Below, piece by piece: positions 7,914 through 16,038 of a DNA stretch of 33,467 nt (position 1 is its first letter; each line of letters starts with the position of its first letter). The notes under the pieces were generated by a model, which was given only the letters and a program-made list of their open reading frames with translations, had not been told where the DNA came from and searched no databases. Source of the DNA: a bacterium (GTDB taxonomy: Bacteria > Acidobacteriota > Thermoanaerobaculia > Multivoradales > JAHEKO01); the NCBI GenBank assembly GCA_024224155.1, contig JAAENP010000505.1:1-33467 (forward strand). Direction: 5' to 3'. The translations under genes and the position numbers were made by a program.

Positions 7914-9106
7914 TGACCACGGGTCGCACCATGGGGCAGCCTCCCGCAAGCGACGTACGCGAGCTCTTTATCACCGGTATGCCTCGCTCGGGCACGACGC
8001 TCCTCGAGCGCGTCATGTGTCTTCACGACGACGTCCTCGTCTTCGGACAGCCCCTACCTCTCGTCTACGTGGAGCTCAAACGCCGATTCCTCCGAGAGTC
8101 GGACAAGTGCTCCCCGCTCGAGGAGAGGCTTCCGATCAATGACTCCTTCGCCAGCACCTATGTCGACCCGGCAGCGTTTGCCAGGTACCTGGAGGAACGC
8201 TCCATGGATTTCGACTGGTTGAGCGGCGTATTCAACAGCATGGCCGACTTCGACGGCTGGCGCACCCGTCCCAGCCAGGATGACGGTTCGCTCTGGGACT
8301 CCCTGAGCCGAGCCGCCACGCGAAATCTCTCCTCTTACCTCGGCTTTACCTTGCGCACTCTTGCCGGATCGGAGCGACCTAGGTACCTGGGCTGCAAGGA
8401 AGTTCGATGCGAAGAGTTCGTGCCGTATCTTCTCTCTACGAATCGTAAGGTACTCCTCATGATTCGGGAGCCGCGCGATGTCGTGGTCTCGATGAATCGT
8501 GGTCGCGGTCGCGAGTTCACGGGTCCTCCCCGTCCTCTGCTCTTCGACCTGCGTCAGTGGCGGAAATGCTGCGCATTCGCCCTGGCGTACGAGCATGATC
8601 CGAATCTCCTGATCGTTCGCTACGAAGACCTGGTTTCCGAGCCGGTCGCTCAAGCGCAACGCATCTCGGACTTCCTGGGGCTCGAGGCATTTAGGCGGGC
8701 CAGCCTCGAAAGTGAGCTTCGCTCCCCCGACGGCGAGCCATGGGATGCTAATTCCTCGCACTGGGCCGCCTCCGTCATCTCCGACCGTTCCGTCGGATCC
8801 TACGAGTCGTTGCTGGGGCGAGAGGAAGCACGCTTCGCTGAGGCTCTCTGTCTGCCCGAACTCAAGGCATTCGGCTATCGGACCACCCTGACCGACGCCG
8901 TAGAGATCGAAGAGGCACTAGCCGAGTTCCACGAGATCGGCCCCCTCGAGCGGCCGGAGCTGGCCTTCTATCGCTGGAGCACCGATCGGCTCGACGAAGA
9001 ACGCCGGCGCTGGAATCTGCTGCGCCGGGGATCGTTCGAGCCGGGGTTCTTCCTCTTCGAGCGCTCCTTCAAGCGGTTGCGTCGCTGTGTCGACATGGCC
9101 TCCTAG
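7913..9106 (+). CDS. Sulfotransferase family protein, large form
   Basis: Second predicted PAPS-dependent sulfotransferase, 397 residues. GMPRSGTTLLERV (22-34) is the 5'-phosphosulfate loop, and MIREPRDVVVS (183-193) the 3'-phosphate motif. The protein is considerably longer than the other two sulfotransferases here, with about 140 residues between the two motifs and a long C-terminal region, so it belongs to a different subfamily. ATG 7913 overlaps the WbqC-like stop; a second in-frame ATG at 7931 is an alternative. Likely acceptor is a glycan made by this locus. 215 nt separate it from the next gene, so it may end the operon that begins at 5362. Confidence 0.85.
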   Translation: MTTGRTMGQPPASDVRELFITGMPRSGTTLLERVMCLHDDVLVFGQPLPLVYVELKRRFLRESDKCSPLEERLPINDSFASTYVDPAAFARYLEERSMDFDWLSGVFNSMADFDGWRTRPSQDDGSLWDSLSRAATRNLSSYLGFTLRTLAGSERPRYLGCKEVRCEEFVPYLLSTNRKVLLMIREPRDVVVSMNRGRGREFTGPPRPLLFDLRQWRKCCAFALAYEHDPNLLIVRYEDLVSEPVAQAQRISDFLGLEAFRRASLESELRSPDGEPWDANSSHWAASVISDRSVGSYESLLGREEARFAEALCLPELKAFGYRTTLTDAVEIEEALAEFHEIGPLERPELAFYRWSTDRLDEERRRWNLLRRGSFEPGFFLFERSFKRLRRCVDMAS

Positions 9107-9321
9107 ACCAGATCCCCTGCCACTGGTTCTGCTATACGCCCCAATGTCCCGATGGCTTGCCGTCGTCGGCTCCGCGGCGCCGCGGAAGGCGCCGGGACGG
9201 CCGCGAGGTACGCTATAGTATTGCGCTCCATGGACCGCAAGCCACGACCTTGCTGATCGATTCCGGCCCGGTCGTGCCACGACAAGAACCGAGAGCGACG
9301 CGCACCTGAAGCGCCACACCA
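9107..9321. other. Intergenic region with strong hairpin potential and a possible -10 element
   Basis: 215 bases with no gene. A perfect 16-bp palindrome (9171-9186) lies inside a looser outer pairing of GTCCCG (9146-9151) with CGGGAC (9193-9198). This could terminate transcription from the sulfotransferase, but no U-tract follows. TATAGT at 9214-9219 resembles a -10 box for the SGNH gene at 9322; I find no convincing -35 element at the usual distance. Confidence 0.4.
9171..9186. repeat. Perfect 16-bp palindrome
   Basis: TCCGCGGCGCCGCGGA equals its own reverse complement over all 16 bases. It lies in the spacer between the sulfotransferase and SGNH genes. It could be part of an RNA hairpin, a protein-binding dyad, or chance in G+C-rich DNA. 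Confidence 0.6.
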
Positions 9322-10308
9322 ATGGCTTTCCCCGAACTGATTCGGCGCCTCGGTGTTGCCGTCATCGCGTTGCTCGTGAGCCTGCTGATCACCGAAGTCG
9401 CGGTCAGGATCCACGGTCGATCCAACACGTTCTACGACCTCGAGATGTCCCGGTACGCTCTGGAGGTGAAGGAATCCTCGACGAACCCTAGCATCGGGCA
9501 CGTCCATCGCGCTGGAGCCCGGGCGCGACTGATGGATGTGCAGGTCGAGATCAACTCGGACGGGTTTCGCGATCACGACTATTCGATCGAAAAGCCCCCG
9601 GGAACGAGGCGCTTGGTCTTCCTGGGTGATTCCTTGACATTTGGCTGGGGAGTGGAATCCGACCAGACTTTCGAGGCGCGCCTGGAGCGAATCCTCAACG
9701 ACGAGAGTCCGACGGAGGTGCTCAACTTCGGCACCGGGAACTACAACACCGAGCAGTCCGTCCACCTCTTCTTCGAGAAAGGTCTCAGATACCAGCCGGA
9801 CGGCGTAGTGGTCTTCTACTTCATCAACGATGCTGAAGAGACCCCGGCAAGGTCCAAGTGGATGGGCCTCGGCCACAGCAGGGCCGTGACCTTCTTCTGG
9901 TCGCGAATCCAGGCTGCGCTCAGCAACCTGGGATGGAAGCGCTCCTTCCAGGACACCTATTCGAGCCTGTACGGTGATGACAGCCCCGGCTGGGTCAAGG
10001 CGAAGCAGGCGTTTGACGAACTGAGCTCCGTTTGCGACCGCAACGGTATCGATCTCAAGGTGGTTATACTGCCCGAGCTGCATCAGCTGGTCGACTACCC
10101 CTTTGCCGCAGAGCATGAGTTGCTGCATACCTTCCTGGATCAACAGGGGATCGAATACCTCGACCTGGTTCCGTTCTTCGCCAACGAGAGCAACCCGCGT
10201 CGGTTCTGGGTCGCACCCGATGACGCCCATCCAAACACGCTAGGCCACGAGCGGATCGCCGTCTCCACGGCGCCTTTCCTCACCGATGAGCAACCGACCG
10301 CTGACTAG
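9322..10308 (+). CDS. SGNH/GDSL-fold hydrolase-like protein, membrane-anchored
   Basis: Esterase/acyltransferase-fold protein, 328 residues, ATG start. One N-terminal membrane segment (about 10-28) would anchor the domain outside the cytoplasm. Block I is LGDSLTFGWGV (101-111) with nucleophile S104. A glycine/asparagine block occurs at FGTGNYNTEQ, FINDAEE (168-174) could supply the block III Asn, and DDAHPN (300-305) gives the Asp/His pair (D300, H303). Related single-pass SGNH proteins in polysaccharide loci add or remove O-acyl groups (AlgJ/AlgX-type chemistry), so a glycan acetyl-ester role is plausible. Its last 23 bases overlap the small membrane protein at 10286. Another SGNH protein is encoded convergently at 10452-11609. 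Confidence 0.87.
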   Translation: MAFPELIRRLGVAVIALLVSLLITEVAVRIHGRSNTFYDLEMSRYALEVKESSTNPSIGHVHRAGARARLMDVQVEINSDGFRDHDYSIEKPPGTRRLVFLGDSLTFGWGVESDQTFEARLERILNDESPTEVLNFGTGNYNTEQSVHLFFEKGLRYQPDGVVVFYFINDAEETPARSKWMGLGHSRAVTFFWSRIQAALSNLGWKRSFQDTYSSLYGDDSPGWVKAKQAFDELSSVCDRNGIDLKVVILPELHQLVDYPFAAEHELLHTFLDQQGIEYLDLVPFFANESNPRRFWVAPDDAHPNTLGHERIAVSTAPFLTDEQPTAD

Positions 10309-10447
10309 AAGGCCGCAAAGGTCGAACTTCAGGAAGGCCCTGCGCCTGTTCCTGATCTGCGTCGCAGTCTACGCGCTCGTTGTCTTGATGTTGATGCTGC
10401 TGTCGGCAGGCTCCGAGGAGCTGCCGTTTACCTACCAGATCTTCTAG
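10286..10447 (+). CDS. Small single-pass membrane protein, DUF5989-like
   Basis: 53 residues, ATG at 10286 inside the end of the SGNH gene (different frame), TAG at 10445-10447. A basic N-terminus (RRPQRSNFRKALR) is followed by one hydrophobic helix of about 22 residues (LFLICVAVYALVVLMLMLLSA), then the short tail ELPFTYQIF. From memory, DUF5989 family proteins have the same size, a basic head, one helix and a conserved ending resembling APFIYTLF, and occur next to carbamoyltransferase, SxtJ or SGNH-type genes. The match is in pattern rather than strong identity. Overlap with the SGNH gene argues for co-translation and a partnership. The convergent gene starts 4 nt later. Confidence 0.6.
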   Translation: MSNRPLTRRPQRSNFRKALRLFLICVAVYALVVLMLMLLSAGSEELPFTYQIF

Positions 10448-10451
10448 AGTC

Positions 10452-11609
10452 TCAACGCCTCGTCAGCAGATCCCGCACGACGATGGCCTCTCGAATCTGG
10501 TCGGCGATGAGGCCGTGGGCCACGGCATTGGGGTGGCCATCGCTCTCATGGAGAACGAGCGACCCTTCCGGCAACGTCTCGAGCAGGGGCCTCACCGACT
10601 GAGCGATGTCCTCGAAGACTACACCCCCGTTGTCCCGCAACGCCCCCAGCAGAGCTTCGGGAGGCGATGCAACGGGCTTCTCGAGCACCGGAATGTGGAC
10701 CACGAGAAGTGTTGCCCCGATCAAGCGGGCCTCGCGATCCAACTCCCCGATCAAGTAGCTCAGTGCAGCCGCCGAGTCACCCTCGCTCCTCCGGGCCGCC
10801 ACCCGCCGCTCGATCCACGCCTTCTTCCATCTTCCGAGAAAGAACTTGGGTGCAATTGCAGCGCGCTTGAGAGGCGAGCCACTGTTAAACGCCTCGAGAT
10901 ACTTCTCTCGCTTGGCTTCGAGGCCAGCGGTTTCGGTGCCCGGAACGTGCACAATCGGCACGCCGGTTTCAAGGTCGAGGAAGGGAACCTTCATGCAGAA
11001 CGGGAAGTGCGACGGAGCGCAAGGCGCCAGATTCCGCCTCAGGTCGGCAAAAGTGAATCCGTAGATGACTACCGATGGCCTCAGATCCGCATTACGCCGC
11101 AGGATCTGCAAAGACTGCAAGGTGCTGTACCCGGCCTTGGCGAAGTTGGCGACATCCACACCCATGCTCGCGCCGAGCACCGAAGTGAAGGTCTGTTCGT
11201 TCTCAACACCGTGGCCCCAAGCGAAGGATCCGCCCAGCGTCATGAGACTCACACTCGGCGGAGACTCGAGACCGGCACCATCTACCCGCGCACTCCGAGT
11301 ATCGGTAAACACCGTGTATCTGACGCCCGTGGCTTGGTGTGAACGATGCGTCGTGGCCGAGGGCGCGGAGACGTAGCCGATCTCCGGATCGCCGATGCTC
11401 ATCGGATCGCCGGTGGCGTCCATTGCCAACTCGAAGCGAACAAGCTGCCGCACGGCCACGAGGACCAGCAAACCGACAGCAAGCAGCCCGACGAGCAGAA
11501 CCAGTCTAAGCGCGGTCTGTCGTCGCGAGAGAGCTTCGAGCCACACGGCCGGGAATGCTATCAGCAGGCTCAGTCGAATCGGAGCAAGGCCGCGCTCGCA
11601 CGAGAACAT
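10452..11609 (-). CDS. SGNH/GDSL-fold hydrolase-like protein, membrane-anchored (second)
   Basis: 385 residues with ATG at 11609. A hydrophobic helix at about 33-53 follows a basic head, so the catalytic domain should be periplasmic. Block I reads LGGSFAWGHGV (125-135) with S128 as putative nucleophile (GGSF replaces GDSL). FAKAGYST (156-163) corresponds to block II, and SDGHPNAVAHG (356-366) supplies D357 and H359. It resembles the 9322-10308 protein in layout but is too different for a recent copy. Role: probably addition or removal of an acyl substituent on the exported glycan (inference). It lies 36 nt after the GT2 gene and is the last gene of a minus block. Confidence 0.82.
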   Translation of the reverse strand: MFSCERGLAPIRLSLLIAFPAVWLEALSRRQTALRLVLLVGLLAVGLLVLVAVRQLVRFELAMDATGDPMSIGDPEIGYVSAPSATTHRSHQATGVRYTVFTDTRSARVDGAGLESPPSVSLMTLGGSFAWGHGVENEQTFTSVLGASMGVDVANFAKAGYSTLQSLQILRRNADLRPSVVIYGFTFADLRRNLAPCAPSHFPFCMKVPFLDLETGVPIVHVPGTETAGLEAKREKYLEAFNSGSPLKRAAIAPKFFLGRWKKAWIERRVAARRSEGDSAAALSYLIGELDREARLIGATLLVVHIPVLEKPVASPPEALLGALRDNGGVVFEDIAQSVRPLLETLPEGSLVLHESDGHPNAVAHGLIADQIREAIVVRDLLTRR

Positions 11610-11645
11610 GCGGCCACAAACGGAGCGCGCTCTGCCAACAGACGG

Positions 11646-12653
11646 TCAGTTGGACCTGCCTACACCAGAATCATCAGTCGAGCCGCCAAAAACAGCCGGC
11701 AATGGACCGGTCCCCTCGCCGGTACCGACAACACGCCGCGCAAAGTAGGCGGGCTTGCGGCTGGTGCCTTCCAGAATCCTCAGTAGATACTCCCCGATCA
11801 GCCCCAGCGCGATCAGGATCAGCCCTCCAAAGACCAGATTGATGACCACCAGCGACGACCACCCGGGTTGAATCGGCTGACCGGCTAGCTTGCGGAACAA
11901 AATGACGACGGCGAAACCGAGCCCGCTCGATCCGACGATCAGTCCGACCGCGCCCAGCAGTCGCAAGAGCAGCGACGAATTGCTGATGACCAGATTCGAG
12001 AACTGCTTGACGCGTCGCGTCCACGAATAGCGGCTGCGGCCGTGCCGACTCACTGCATGAGTAACGGGAACCGACACGAAATCGTCGGTCACATGAGCCA
12101 TGAGCGCGGGCAGGAACGGATACGACGTCCGCATGGTCAGCATTCCGGCCGCCACCTCGGACCGGAACAGTTTGAGGGGAGACATCCTGCACGGAAGGCG
12201 CAGGATCGCCCGGTCGAACTGGCTCTTGAGCCAGCTTGCCGCCCGCGACCCGAGGCTCGTCGCCCGGTTCCGGAAGTGGGCAACCACCACGTCATGGTCT
12301 TCATGCTCGACCAGCAGCGGTATGTCTTCGGGCCGTTGCTGCAGATCGTCGTCGATCGTCACGATCCACTGCCCGCGCGCGTGGCCCAAGCCGCACAGCA
12401 CGGCACCCGGCTTGCCGTAGTTGCGCATGAGTTGGATCGAGCCTACGGTCACGTGCTGCCGGGCCAACCGTTCGCAGGTCTCCCAGGTCTCCGGTGAATC
12501 CGATCCGTCGTCCACGAGCAGAATCTCATAGCTTGCTTCGAGCGTCTCTTCGAAAACGACTCTCAGGCGTTTGACGAGCTCGACGAGAGTTCTGTCGCTC
12601 TTGTAGACCGGAACCACGACCGAGTACTTGGGCCTTGTGGGCTCAGCCGTCAC
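11646..12653 (-). CDS. Glycosyltransferase family 2 with two C-terminal membrane helices (GtrB/ArnC/DPM1-like)
   Basis: GT-A enzyme, 335 residues, likely transferring a sugar from a nucleotide donor to polyprenyl phosphate, giving a lipid-linked sugar for periplasmic transfer. YSVVVPVYKSD (10-20) opens the fold, VDDGSD holds the first aspartates (48-52), and DDDLQQRPED (101-110) contains the metal-binding DxD. Two strongly hydrophobic helices follow at roughly 230-258 and 266-295, the topology of GtrB, ArnC and DPM1-type enzymes. Its ATG overlaps the stop of the upstream sulfotransferase as ATGA (12650-12653). GtrB-type partners are integral GT-C transferases; the unrecognised membrane protein at 16039-18096 is a candidate but is not adjacent. 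Confidence 0.9.
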   Translation of the reverse strand: MTAEPTRPKYSVVVPVYKSDRTLVELVKRLRVVFEETLEASYEILLVDDGSDSPETWETCERLARQHVTVGSIQLMRNYGKPGAVLCGLGHARGQWIVTIDDDLQQRPEDIPLLVEHEDHDVVVAHFRNRATSLGSRAASWLKSQFDRAILRLPCRMSPLKLFRSEVAAGMLTMRTSYPFLPALMAHVTDDFVSVPVTHAVSRHGRSRYSWTRRVKQFSNLVISNSSLLLRLLGAVGLIVGSSGLGFAVVILFRKLAGQPIQPGWSSLVVINLVFGGLILIALGLIGEYLLRILEGTSRKPAYFARRVVGTGEGTGPLPAVFGGSTDDSGVGRSN

Positions 12654-13651
12654 GACAGCCTCCGGGAAAGCACGCGATCGATCGCGCGGAGCCTGCGCTC
12701 TCGGATCTCGTCCTCGTCCTCGGAAGGAGCCTCATACCTTCCGAAGGTAAGCCGCGGCCTGAGCTCTGCGAGCCGCGCCTGCACTTCGGAGGGCTCGGCT
12801 CGCTCTTTGACGAGATCGCACTCGTATCCGAATGTGGTCATCAGGTCGTAGCAAGCGAGCTCGACGAACCTGAGATCGTGCTCGGACAGGACGCGTTTGT
12901 ACTTCCCAGCGTTATCCATCATCACCGGACGGCGAAGATTGGACCAGGCGTCGATTCTCTGCGAGTTCTCCTTGGTGCGCGGATGGCGATGAAAGAGAAG
13001 CATCTCCTCGTCGAAGTCGAGTCCCATGAGGCCGGTCAGCTCTCGCAGAGCGCTCTCGGTGTCTCCAATCAGATCTTCGTAGCGAACCAGCGCCACCCGT
13101 CCAGTCCCTCGTAGCTGGTGCAGGAGATCCCGGGCCGCGGTCTGGTCCCTCAGCCAGATCGATATCGCTTCCTCCACACCACCGGGGGCGCTCTTGGTGC
13201 TGATTCTCGAGCTGGCGACGTCCCGCGGATCGCGAACCTGCACCACGAAGCGACACTCGGGGAAGTTCTCGAGAAGGAACGGAGCGAAGGAATAGGTGTA
13301 GTTCTCCTTGACGAAGACCCACTCGGCCCCGTCAGATTCGGCCTCCTCCTCGTACATGGCCCGTAACAGCGCGGTCACGGTTCTCGAATCCACCCGCCGG
13401 GCAAGCTCATCGCCCGAGAGTCGCGTGACCCAGGAGCCGAGCTTGGCATCGAAGTTCTCGACCAGGTCGTCGATCAGAGTCCGCCAATTCTCATCGCGCG
13501 ACAGGTCACCGTAGTTGCCTCGATTGGTGGCAAAGAGCCGGAACAGATGAGTCGGCGACGGTCCGGACACCGAAGGGTGACTGTTCATCAAACTCGTCAC
13601 CAAATTGCTTCCCGAACGCTCCGAGCTGACAAGGAAACAGAACTGCTTCAT
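12650..13651 (-). CDS. Sulfotransferase family protein (third)
   Basis: Predicted PAPS-dependent sulfotransferase, 333 residues. LVSSERSGSNLVTSL (7-21) is the 5'-phosphosulfate loop, with the SERSGSN variant typical of one bacterial subfamily. VRDPRDVASSR (139-149) is the 3'-phosphate motif. I take ATG 13651 as start because it puts the loop at the N-terminus; the frame runs on to 13696 but adds no conserved sequence. It is the first gene of the block 13651 to 10452 and its stop overlaps the GT2 start by four bases. It differs in length and motifs from the sulfotransferases at 5362 and 7913. Confidence 0.85.
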   Translation of the reverse strand: MKQFCFLVSSERSGSNLVTSLMNSHPSVSGPSPTHLFRLFATNRGNYGDLSRDENWRTLIDDLVENFDAKLGSWVTRLSGDELARRVDSRTVTALLRAMYEEEAESDGAEWVFVKENYTYSFAPFLLENFPECRFVVQVRDPRDVASSRISTKSAPGGVEEAISIWLRDQTAARDLLHQLRGTGRVALVRYEDLIGDTESALRELTGLMGLDFDEEMLLFHRHPRTKENSQRIDAWSNLRRPVMMDNAGKYKRVLSEHDLRFVELACYDLMTTFGYECDLVKERAEPSEVQARLAELRPRLTFGRYEAPSEDEDEIRERRLRAIDRVLSRRLS

Positions 13652-13842
13652 CGAGTCGGCCAGTGCGTTCAGTCCCAGAGATTCCACTCGCCGCAAGGAT
13701 CCGCGATGTCCTCGAAGCGGCTGTCCACTATACTGACGAACAGGCCCGAAGACCGCTACCGGAGAGTCTTTACCTCGGCGATACTATCCCAGCGCGGCCA
13801 GCCCCTCGTGGCCTTACCTCAAGCGCGCGCCCCTCACCTGAA
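13652..13842. other. Divergent intergenic region
   Basis: 191 bases between the divergent sulfotransferase (13651) and transaminase (13843) starts. TATACT at 13729-13734 resembles a -10 box on the plus strand and its complement TATAGT on the minus strand, but no good -35 hexamer is visible for either. The transaminase frame remains open across most of this region, so part of it could be coding if a far upstream start is used. Confidence 0.35.
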
Positions 13843-15003
13843 TTGACCAGAACAAACGAGCCGCCAGAGCTGCTCCCGATTCCCTTCAACCGGCCGGCAG
13901 TGACCGGTTCCGAGCAGGCCTATCTCGAGGAGGTCTTCCGGCGCGGCAAGTTCGCCGGGGGCGGCTCATTCAATGAGCGCTGCGATACCTGGCTCGCCAA
14001 GCACCTCGGAGCGCCGTCGGTCCTGACCACGACCTCCTGCTCGCACGCGCTGGAGATGGCGGCGTTGATGTGCCGCCTGGAGCCCGGCGACGAGGTCATC
14101 TTGCCGTCCTTCGCCTTCCCCACGACCGCAAGCGCTTTCGTGAGGTGTGGTGCCTCTCTCGTCTTTGTCGACGTCGAGCCGGGGACCATGAACATCAACC
14201 CGGCCGAGGTCGCCGGAGCCATCACGCCGAAGACCCGGGTGATCGTCGCGCTGCACTATGCCGGAGTCGCTGCTCGCATGCATGAGCTCGATGAGTTGGC
14301 CGAACGCAACGGGCTGACTCTCGTCGAAGACGCCGCGCAGGCAATCTTCTCCAAGTATCGAGGCGGTCTCTGCGGCACCTTCGGCGCCTTCGGCTGTCTC
14401 AGCTTCCATGAAACCAAGAACCTGCAGTGCGGCGAAGGCGGTGCACTCGTCGTCAACAATCCCGGCGATGTCGACGACGCCGAGATCATCTTGGAAAAGG
14501 GGACCGATCGCCGTAAGTTCAGACGAAACGAGATCAGCAAGTACAAGTGGTGCGAGATCGGCTCGTCCTACGTCCCGGGAGAGTTGAGCAGCGCGTTCCT
14601 TCTCTCCCAACTCGAGAACGGTCATGAGATCATCCGTGACCGACTCGAGAGCTGGAACGCCTATCGCGAATCGCTCAGGCCGCTGTCGGACGCGGGAGTC
14701 ATCGAGATCGCCGATATCCCCACAGACTGTGAGCACAACGGACATATCTTCTGGATCAAGACGCGCGACGAGGACGAGCGCACCGCGTTGATCGATTTTC
14801 TGAACGGTCGATCGATCAAGAGCGTCTTTCACTACGTACCGCTCCATAGCTCCCCGGCTGGGTTGAAGTATGGTCGATTCAGCGGTAAAGACGCGGTGAC
14901 AACGCGGGACGCGCGCCGGCTGCTTCGCCTGCCGCTCTTCTATCGATTCTCCGAGGTCGCCAGGGTCGCCGACGCGATCGAGGATTTCTACCGAGGCGTC
15001 TAG
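13843..15003 (+). CDS. wecE: dTDP-4-amino-4,6-dideoxygalactose transaminase-like (WecE/RffA type)
   Basis: PLP enzyme of the DegT family that aminates dTDP-4-keto-6-deoxy-D-glucose to dTDP-4-amino-4,6-dideoxy-D-galactose (dTDP-Fuc4N). Extended similarity to E. coli WecE is recognisable: IPFNRPAVTGSE near the N-terminus, CSHALEMAALM, GDEVILPSFAFPTTASAFV, VFVDVEPGTMNI, HYAGVA, VEDAAQAI (D163), SFHETKNLQCGEGG (PLP lysine K192), ILEKGTDRRKF, IGSSYVPGEL and FHYVPLH. With TTG 13843 as start it has 386 residues, close to the family length. The frame is open further upstream (to 13663) without conserved sequence; no ribosome site decides the start. Its usual partners (RmlA, RmlB, the acetyltransferase WecD) are not in the window. 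An LPG-synthase-TM gene follows after 8 nt. Confidence 0.9.
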   Translation: MTRTNEPPELLPIPFNRPAVTGSEQAYLEEVFRRGKFAGGGSFNERCDTWLAKHLGAPSVLTTTSCSHALEMAALMCRLEPGDEVILPSFAFPTTASAFVRCGASLVFVDVEPGTMNINPAEVAGAITPKTRVIVALHYAGVAARMHELDELAERNGLTLVEDAAQAIFSKYRGGLCGTFGAFGCLSFHETKNLQCGEGGALVVNNPGDVDDAEIILEKGTDRRKFRRNEISKYKWCEIGSSYVPGELSSAFLLSQLENGHEIIRDRLESWNAYRESLRPLSDAGVIEIADIPTDCEHNGHIFWIKTRDEDERTALIDFLNGRSIKSVFHYVPLHSSPAGLKYGRFSGKDAVTTRDARRLLRLPLFYRFSEVARVADAIEDFYRGV

Positions 15004-15011
15004 GCTTTCAA

Positions 15012-16031
15012 TTGAAACCGGAGCGAGGAGAGCAACCGGCACACGCAGGGCGTTCGCGCATTCTGTTCGCGGCCCGGCTAACCGTCACGCTGATCCTGGT
15101 CGTCCTTCTGGTGCACCGCATCGACTGGGACGTCCTCCGAGACGCCGGCCGCGATCTCAGCTGGCGCTTCGTGTCGCTGGCTCTGGCGAGCTACGTGGTG
15201 AACGCCGTGCTGGACGTGACACGGCTCAAGACGGCCCTGGTCGCCTACCGCCTCCGGGCCGGGAAGCTCTGGTCGCTGTACCTGGCGGGAGTGTTCTTCG
15301 GCAACCTTCTGCCAGGACAGCTTGGAGCCGACCTCTACCGAGCGGCCGTACTCCGGCCCCGAGGGCCCGGGAGCATACACGCCATGTCTCTCGTTCTCCT
15401 GGTCAGAGTGTACGGCGTCGCCGCTCTGGCCGTAGGTGCGGCGGCTGCGCTGTTGGCCGAACCAACAGCGCTGACCATCTCCATGTCGCCGCAGGGCGGC
15501 TGGTGGCTGCGATCACTTCTGGTCGCGGCAATTGCCGTTACTGTGATGCTGGCCTTTCTTCTGTCGCTGCCTTCCGCGCGAACAGGAGTACTCGCGCCGT
15601 TGCTTGAACGTGTGCGGACGGTTCTCGGCTCTATTCGCAGCGCTCTCGCGACTGTAAAACTCCGCGGCGCGGTGGTGTTGTTCGCCTTGTCGATGATCAT
15701 CGTTGCGATGCGGGTAGTGATCCTAATGCTTCTGCTGACGGCGGTCGGGGCCCGAGTCTCGGGCGGACAGGCTCTTCTTGTGGTGTGCTGCACCAGCTTG
15801 ATCACGCTTCTACCCATCAGCATCGCCGGAATCGGAGTGAGGGAAGGCACCATGGTCGCGCTGCTGCATCGCTTCAGCGTAGCTTTCGAAGATGCCTTTC
15901 TGATCGCCATCGTGTGGAGAGTCTTCATTCTCCTGCTCTCACTGGCCGGAGCCGCGACGCTCGCCGCCGGATCGAGACGGAAAGCGGCCGCCTCGATGCC
16001 TGCGACGGGCGAGTTCACGGGAAAGGAATAG
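15012..16031 (+). CDS. Lysylphosphatidylglycerol synthase TM-region (UPF0104) family membrane protein
   Basis: Polytopic membrane protein, 339 residues, TTG start at 15012. About eight hydrophobic segments follow a basic head (first at about 18-35). SYVVNAVLDVTRLKTALVAY, GVFFGNLLPGQLGADLYRA (about 93-111) and LLPISIAGIGVREG are the hallmark segments of the LPG_synthase_TM family (PF03706 type). These proteins are proposed flippases or lipid-linked-substrate carriers and recur in glycan clusters; the soluble aminoacyl-transferase domain of true MprF is absent. It sits between the WecE-like gene (8 nt) and the large membrane protein (7 nt), so the three are probably one operon. A role in lipid or glycolipid transfer across the membrane is inferred. 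Confidence 0.88.
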   Translation: MKPERGEQPAHAGRSRILFAARLTVTLILVVLLVHRIDWDVLRDAGRDLSWRFVSLALASYVVNAVLDVTRLKTALVAYRLRAGKLWSLYLAGVFFGNLLPGQLGADLYRAAVLRPRGPGSIHAMSLVLLVRVYGVAALAVGAAAALLAEPTALTISMSPQGGWWLRSLLVAAIAVTVMLAFLLSLPSARTGVLAPLLERVRTVLGSIRSALATVKLRGAVVLFALSMIIVAMRVVILMLLLTAVGARVSGGQALLVVCCTSLITLLPISIAGIGVREGTMVALLHRFSVAFEDAFLIAIVWRVFILLLSLAGAATLAAGSRRKAAASMPATGEFTGKE

Positions 16032-16038
16032 GCGCAAC

